8,816 nucleotides of DNA. Source: Lachnospiraceae bacterium (lineage in GTDB: Bacteria > Bacillota_A > Clostridia > Lachnospirales > Lachnospiraceae). The notes under the pieces were generated by a model. That model saw only the letters and a list, made by a program, of their open reading frames with translations, had not been told where the DNA came from and made no database searches. Positions 6,333 through 8,816 of the stretch are shown piece after piece. The position numbers and the translations under genes were made by a program. Every line of letters starts with the position of its first letter. Positions within the stretch are counted from its first letter, which is position 1. The DNA is taken from the NCBI GenBank assembly GCA_017553965.1, contig JAFZJK010000136.1, positions 1-8,816 of the forward strand. The letters are read 5' to 3'.

Positions 6333-8816
6333 TTATCTTTTAAGCAGTTTTGCAAGTGTCCCGGTGATCTGAGGAACGTCATAAGGTTTTGCAAGATGCG
6401 CGTTCATTCCGGCATCTAAGGCCATTTTCTTGTCCTCTTCAAATGCGTTGGCTGTGACGGCCACAATGGGGATATTGGCCTTTTCCTTATCGTCTAAGGC
6501 TCGTATAGCTCTGGTTGCCTCATAGCCGTCCATCACAGGCATCTGTATATCCATAAGAACTATATCATAGTATCCCGGTGCATTTGATTTCATCTTTTCA
6601 ACCGCTTCTTTACCATTCACCGCTATTTCCATTTCAAAGCCGTACTCTGTGAGTATAGCATTTGCGATCAACCGGTTCATTTCATTGTCTTCAACCAAAA
6701 GAACACGTTTACCCGAGAAATCATAGTTTGCCTTTTCTGCCTGCTCTGTTGAAGATACAGTTTTAGCCAGCTTGCAGGGGATGCATACGGTAAACTTGCT
6801 GCCCTTACCTTCTTCGGATTCAACGTTTATAGTACCGCCCATAAGGTCCACTATATTCTTAGTGATGGCCATGCCGAGTCCTGTACCCTGGATACCGCTC
6901 ACAGTACTTGTCTTTTCCCTTGTAAAAGCTTCAAATATGCTCTTCTGGAATTCCTTACTGATACCGATACCGCTGTCCTTAACCTTAAACTCAAATTCGG
7001 CCTCATCCTTTTCGGGCATCTGCTTTTCACTTATTTCAAAGCAGATACTTCCGCCATCAGGAGTAAACTTGATCGAATTAGACAGGATATTTAACAGTAC
7101 CTGATTCAGTCTCAGTTTGTCAGTTATGATATCCTCATGGACGAGATTTTCGGTATTAACTGAAAACTCCAGCCCCTTTGCAGTTATATTAGAATGTATA
7201 ATAGTCGTCAAGTCATCTATCACACTCGGCAGATGTACCGGAGCTAAGTCGATGGATACTTTACCGCTTTCGATACGGCTCATGTCTAGTACATCATTAA
7301 TAAGTGCCAAAAGATGCTGGCCTGATACGCTTATCTTTCCCAGATAATCCTGTACCTGTGCCTTATCGTCAATATGCGATGAAGCCAGATCGGTAAAGCC
7401 TATTATCGCATTCATGGGAGTCCTTATATCGTGGGACATATTGTTAAGGAATACGGTCTTGGCACGGTTTGCCTGCTCTGCTTTTTCAAGTGCCTCCGAT
7501 AAAGCTTTCCTGTTATCCGCAAGCTCACGGTTGGTCTCTTCAAGTTCTAACCTTGCTTTTTCTTTTTCCTTGATCTCTTTTTTGGTACGTCTGGTATCCC
7601 TGGCAAGGAAAAACAGGATCATACCGACGATAACAGCAGCTATCCCGACAAATATACCCATATGATCCTTAATAACATCAAGCAGTCCATATGAGTATAA
7701 CTTATCCGTATATCTGTATGCCAGATTCTGGGCGGAATCGCTGCCTATCAGGCTTATGCCGCGGTTTAAAAGCTTTAACAGACCTTCATTACCGATCTCA
7801 ACACCAAAACATCTGTCATCGCTCTTTCCTATATTACGGTGTGAAAGTTCCTTATACTTGCTGTTTTTCAGTATATCGTTGGCTCTCATACCGTTTAAAG
7901 TGGTAGCTCCGACTATTCCGTCCATAACATTTTTAAGGCATTCCTCGATGGAGTTACAGAATACGATCTCTGCGTCCGGGTATATGGTACTTAAGAAATA
8001 CAACTGCATTTTGTTGTTTTCGTTTACCGCAAAGCTTTTTACAGTTTTATCCGAATATTCGCCCTTATATACTATCTCCGTGGCTGCGGAAATAACGGGG
8101 CTGGACTGATACATTCCGTTTTCCTCGGAGTAATACAGACCACCGCCTACAGGGAAAGCGGTATCAATATTATCGGATCTGAGATCCGCCATCATGTCAT
8201 CATAACTCTTGTAGCCGCGATAGCTTACCTCTATACTGTCCATACCAAGCTGTTTCAGTATTTCGGGCATAAGGTCCTTTATGATGCCTGTCGCATTGCC
8301 GTTTTCATCTGTGTCACTGTAAGGGAGATAATTCTCGAGATATCCGATCTTTAAGGTGTTATGTGTACGTATCCAGTCTTTTTCCGTAGTCGAGAATGCT
8401 CTTGAGGATACGCTTATCGGATAATATCTTGTTTTAAGATTGTTAAGATAGTTGGGCTCTTCGGCCGCAAGAAGGCTCTGAGCAGCATTTAATTCCGCCA
8501 AAAGCTCCGGTTTATTACGGTTGGTACAGAGATAATAATCCGAGCCGCCGAATGAAAACAGTACCTCTGCGTTCTGTCTGCCGTAAGCACCGTCACCTTC
8601 TGCCGCAAGAATATCGAGCTCTTTTGCATCAAACTTCGTAAAAAGCTCTTCGTAGTCATCAAATGCTATGACATCGGCTTTTATACCGTGTTCTGTAAGA
8701 TAATTGTTTAAGACGTCCACCATGGCACTGTTAAGCACACCGATCTTTTTGCCGTTTAATGTGGACGGATCGGCAGTTATATCCTCAGCCTGATCATGCT
8801 TTACAAGATTATAGGA
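6333..8816 (-). CDS. Hybrid sensor histidine kinase with tandem SBP_bac_3-type sensor domains and receiver (5' end outside window)
   Basis: The frame stays open to the right edge, so the N-terminus is missing; 827 residues are visible. In order: the end of a periplasmic-binding-protein (SBP_bac_3-like) domain (8816 to about 8424), a second, complete one starting DWIRTHNTLKIGY (about 8378-7689), one membrane helix (7658-7605), a charged coiled coil (about 7600-7455), HisKA with SHDIRTP and the phospho-accepting histidine at 7433-7431, HATPase_c (about 7121-6774) with N box NILSNSIKF, DSGIGIS and GTGLGMAI, then a receiver (6710-6336) with VEDNE, phospho-accepting aspartate in MDIQMP at 6551-6549, AVTANA and AKPYD. 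It should sense a solute outside the cell and feed a phosphorelay. It stops straight after the receiver, so any HPt step must use another protein. The GTG at 8738 falls inside the first sensor domain (upstream codons read LNGKKIG) and is not a start. All catalytic residues look intact. Confidence 0.95.
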   Translation of the reverse strand, partial: SYNLVKHDQAEDITADPSTLNGKKIGVLNSAMVDVLNNYLTEHGIKADVIAFDDYEELFTKFDAKELDILAAEGDGAYGRQNAEVLFSFGGSDYYLCTNRNKPELLAELNAAQSLLAAEEPNYLNNLKTRYYPISVSSRAFSTTEKDWIRTHNTLKIGYLENYLPYSDTDENGNATGIIKDLMPEILKQLGMDSIEVSYRGYKSYDDMMADLRSDNIDTAFPVGGGLYYSEENGMYQSSPVISAATEIVYKGEYSDKTVKSFAVNENNKMQLYFLSTIYPDAEIVFCNSIEECLKNVMDGIVGATTLNGMRANDILKNSKYKELSHRNIGKSDDRCFGVEIGNEGLLKLLNRGISLIGSDSAQNLAYRYTDKLYSYGLLDVIKDHMGIFVGIAAVIVGMILFFLARDTRRTKKEIKEKEKARLELEETNRELADNRKALSEALEKAEQANRAKTVFLNNMSHDIRTPMNAIIGFTDLASSHIDDKAQVQDYLGKISVSGQHLLALINDVLDMSRIESGKVSIDLAPVHLPSVIDDLTTIIHSNITAKGLEFSVNTENLVHEDIITDKLRLNQVLLNILSNSIKFTPDGGSICFEISEKQMPEKDEAEFEFKVKDSGIGISKEFQKSIFEAFTREKTSTVSGIQGTGLGMAITKNIVDLMGGTINVESEEGKGSKFTVCIPCKLAKTVSSTEQAEKANYDFSGKRVLLVEDNEMNRLIANAILTEYGFEMEIAVNGKEAVEKMKSNAPGYYDIVLMDIQMPVMDGYEATRAIRALDDKEKANIPIVAVTANAFEEDKKMALDAGMNAHLAKPYDVPQITGTLAKLLKR

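Noticed and set aside
7756..8109. Plus-strand ORF of 117 codons inside the hybrid kinase gene
   Set aside because: Antisense to the second solute-binding domain, whose protein frame is clearly coding.

Overview
The window looks like chromosomal DNA of a low-to-moderate GC Firmicute of class Clostridia, most likely Lachnospiraceae or a close relative. This is inferred from the gene families (CBS-containing family II pyrophosphatase, SPL-type radical SAM protein, tandem-SBP hybrid kinase, 7-TM GGDEF protein), the strong AGGAGG-type ribosome sites and the consensus TTGAAA/TATAAT promoters. No rRNA, tRNA, CRISPR array, insertion sequence or phage gene was seen, and no stretch over 300 bases lacks a gene.

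Layout from left to right. An AEC-family permease gene (136-1080, +) faces a four-gene leftward cluster. Read 5' to 3' on the minus strand, that cluster is: a 99-residue HPt-like protein with an N-terminal hydrophobic segment (5050-4751), a sodium/neurotransmitter-symporter-family transporter (4724-3354), a CBS-domain manganese-type inorganic pyrophosphatase with a GTG start (3332-2034), and an SPL-type radical SAM protein (1992-1114). Gaps are 26, 21 and 41 bases, each holding a Shine-Dalgarno site, so this is very probably one operon. A near-consensus promoter lies at 5089-5117. The divergent 155-base spacer also carries a near-consensus promoter for a membrane diguanylate cyclase (5206-6285, +). 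That gene converges on a large hybrid sensor kinase (minus strand, running off the right edge at 8816), with a 13-bp bidirectional terminator hairpin between them.

How the genes may work together. The right half is rich in signalling parts: a hybrid kinase ending in a receiver with no HPt, a stand-alone HPt-like protein about 1.3 kb from the end of the kinase gene, and a GGDEF enzyme between them lacking the usual inhibitory site. A phosphorelay from the kinase receiver to the separate HPt protein is an attractive but unproven inference. The transporter, pyrophosphatase and radical SAM genes share no obvious single pathway.

The two observations most worth following are the orphan HPt-like protein heading a transporter operon, and a C-terminal QLSLF pentapeptide on the radical SAM protein that matches the bacterial sliding-clamp-binding consensus. 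Most of the window is otherwise ordinary housekeeping and signalling content, and I did not find a clear new multi-gene system.
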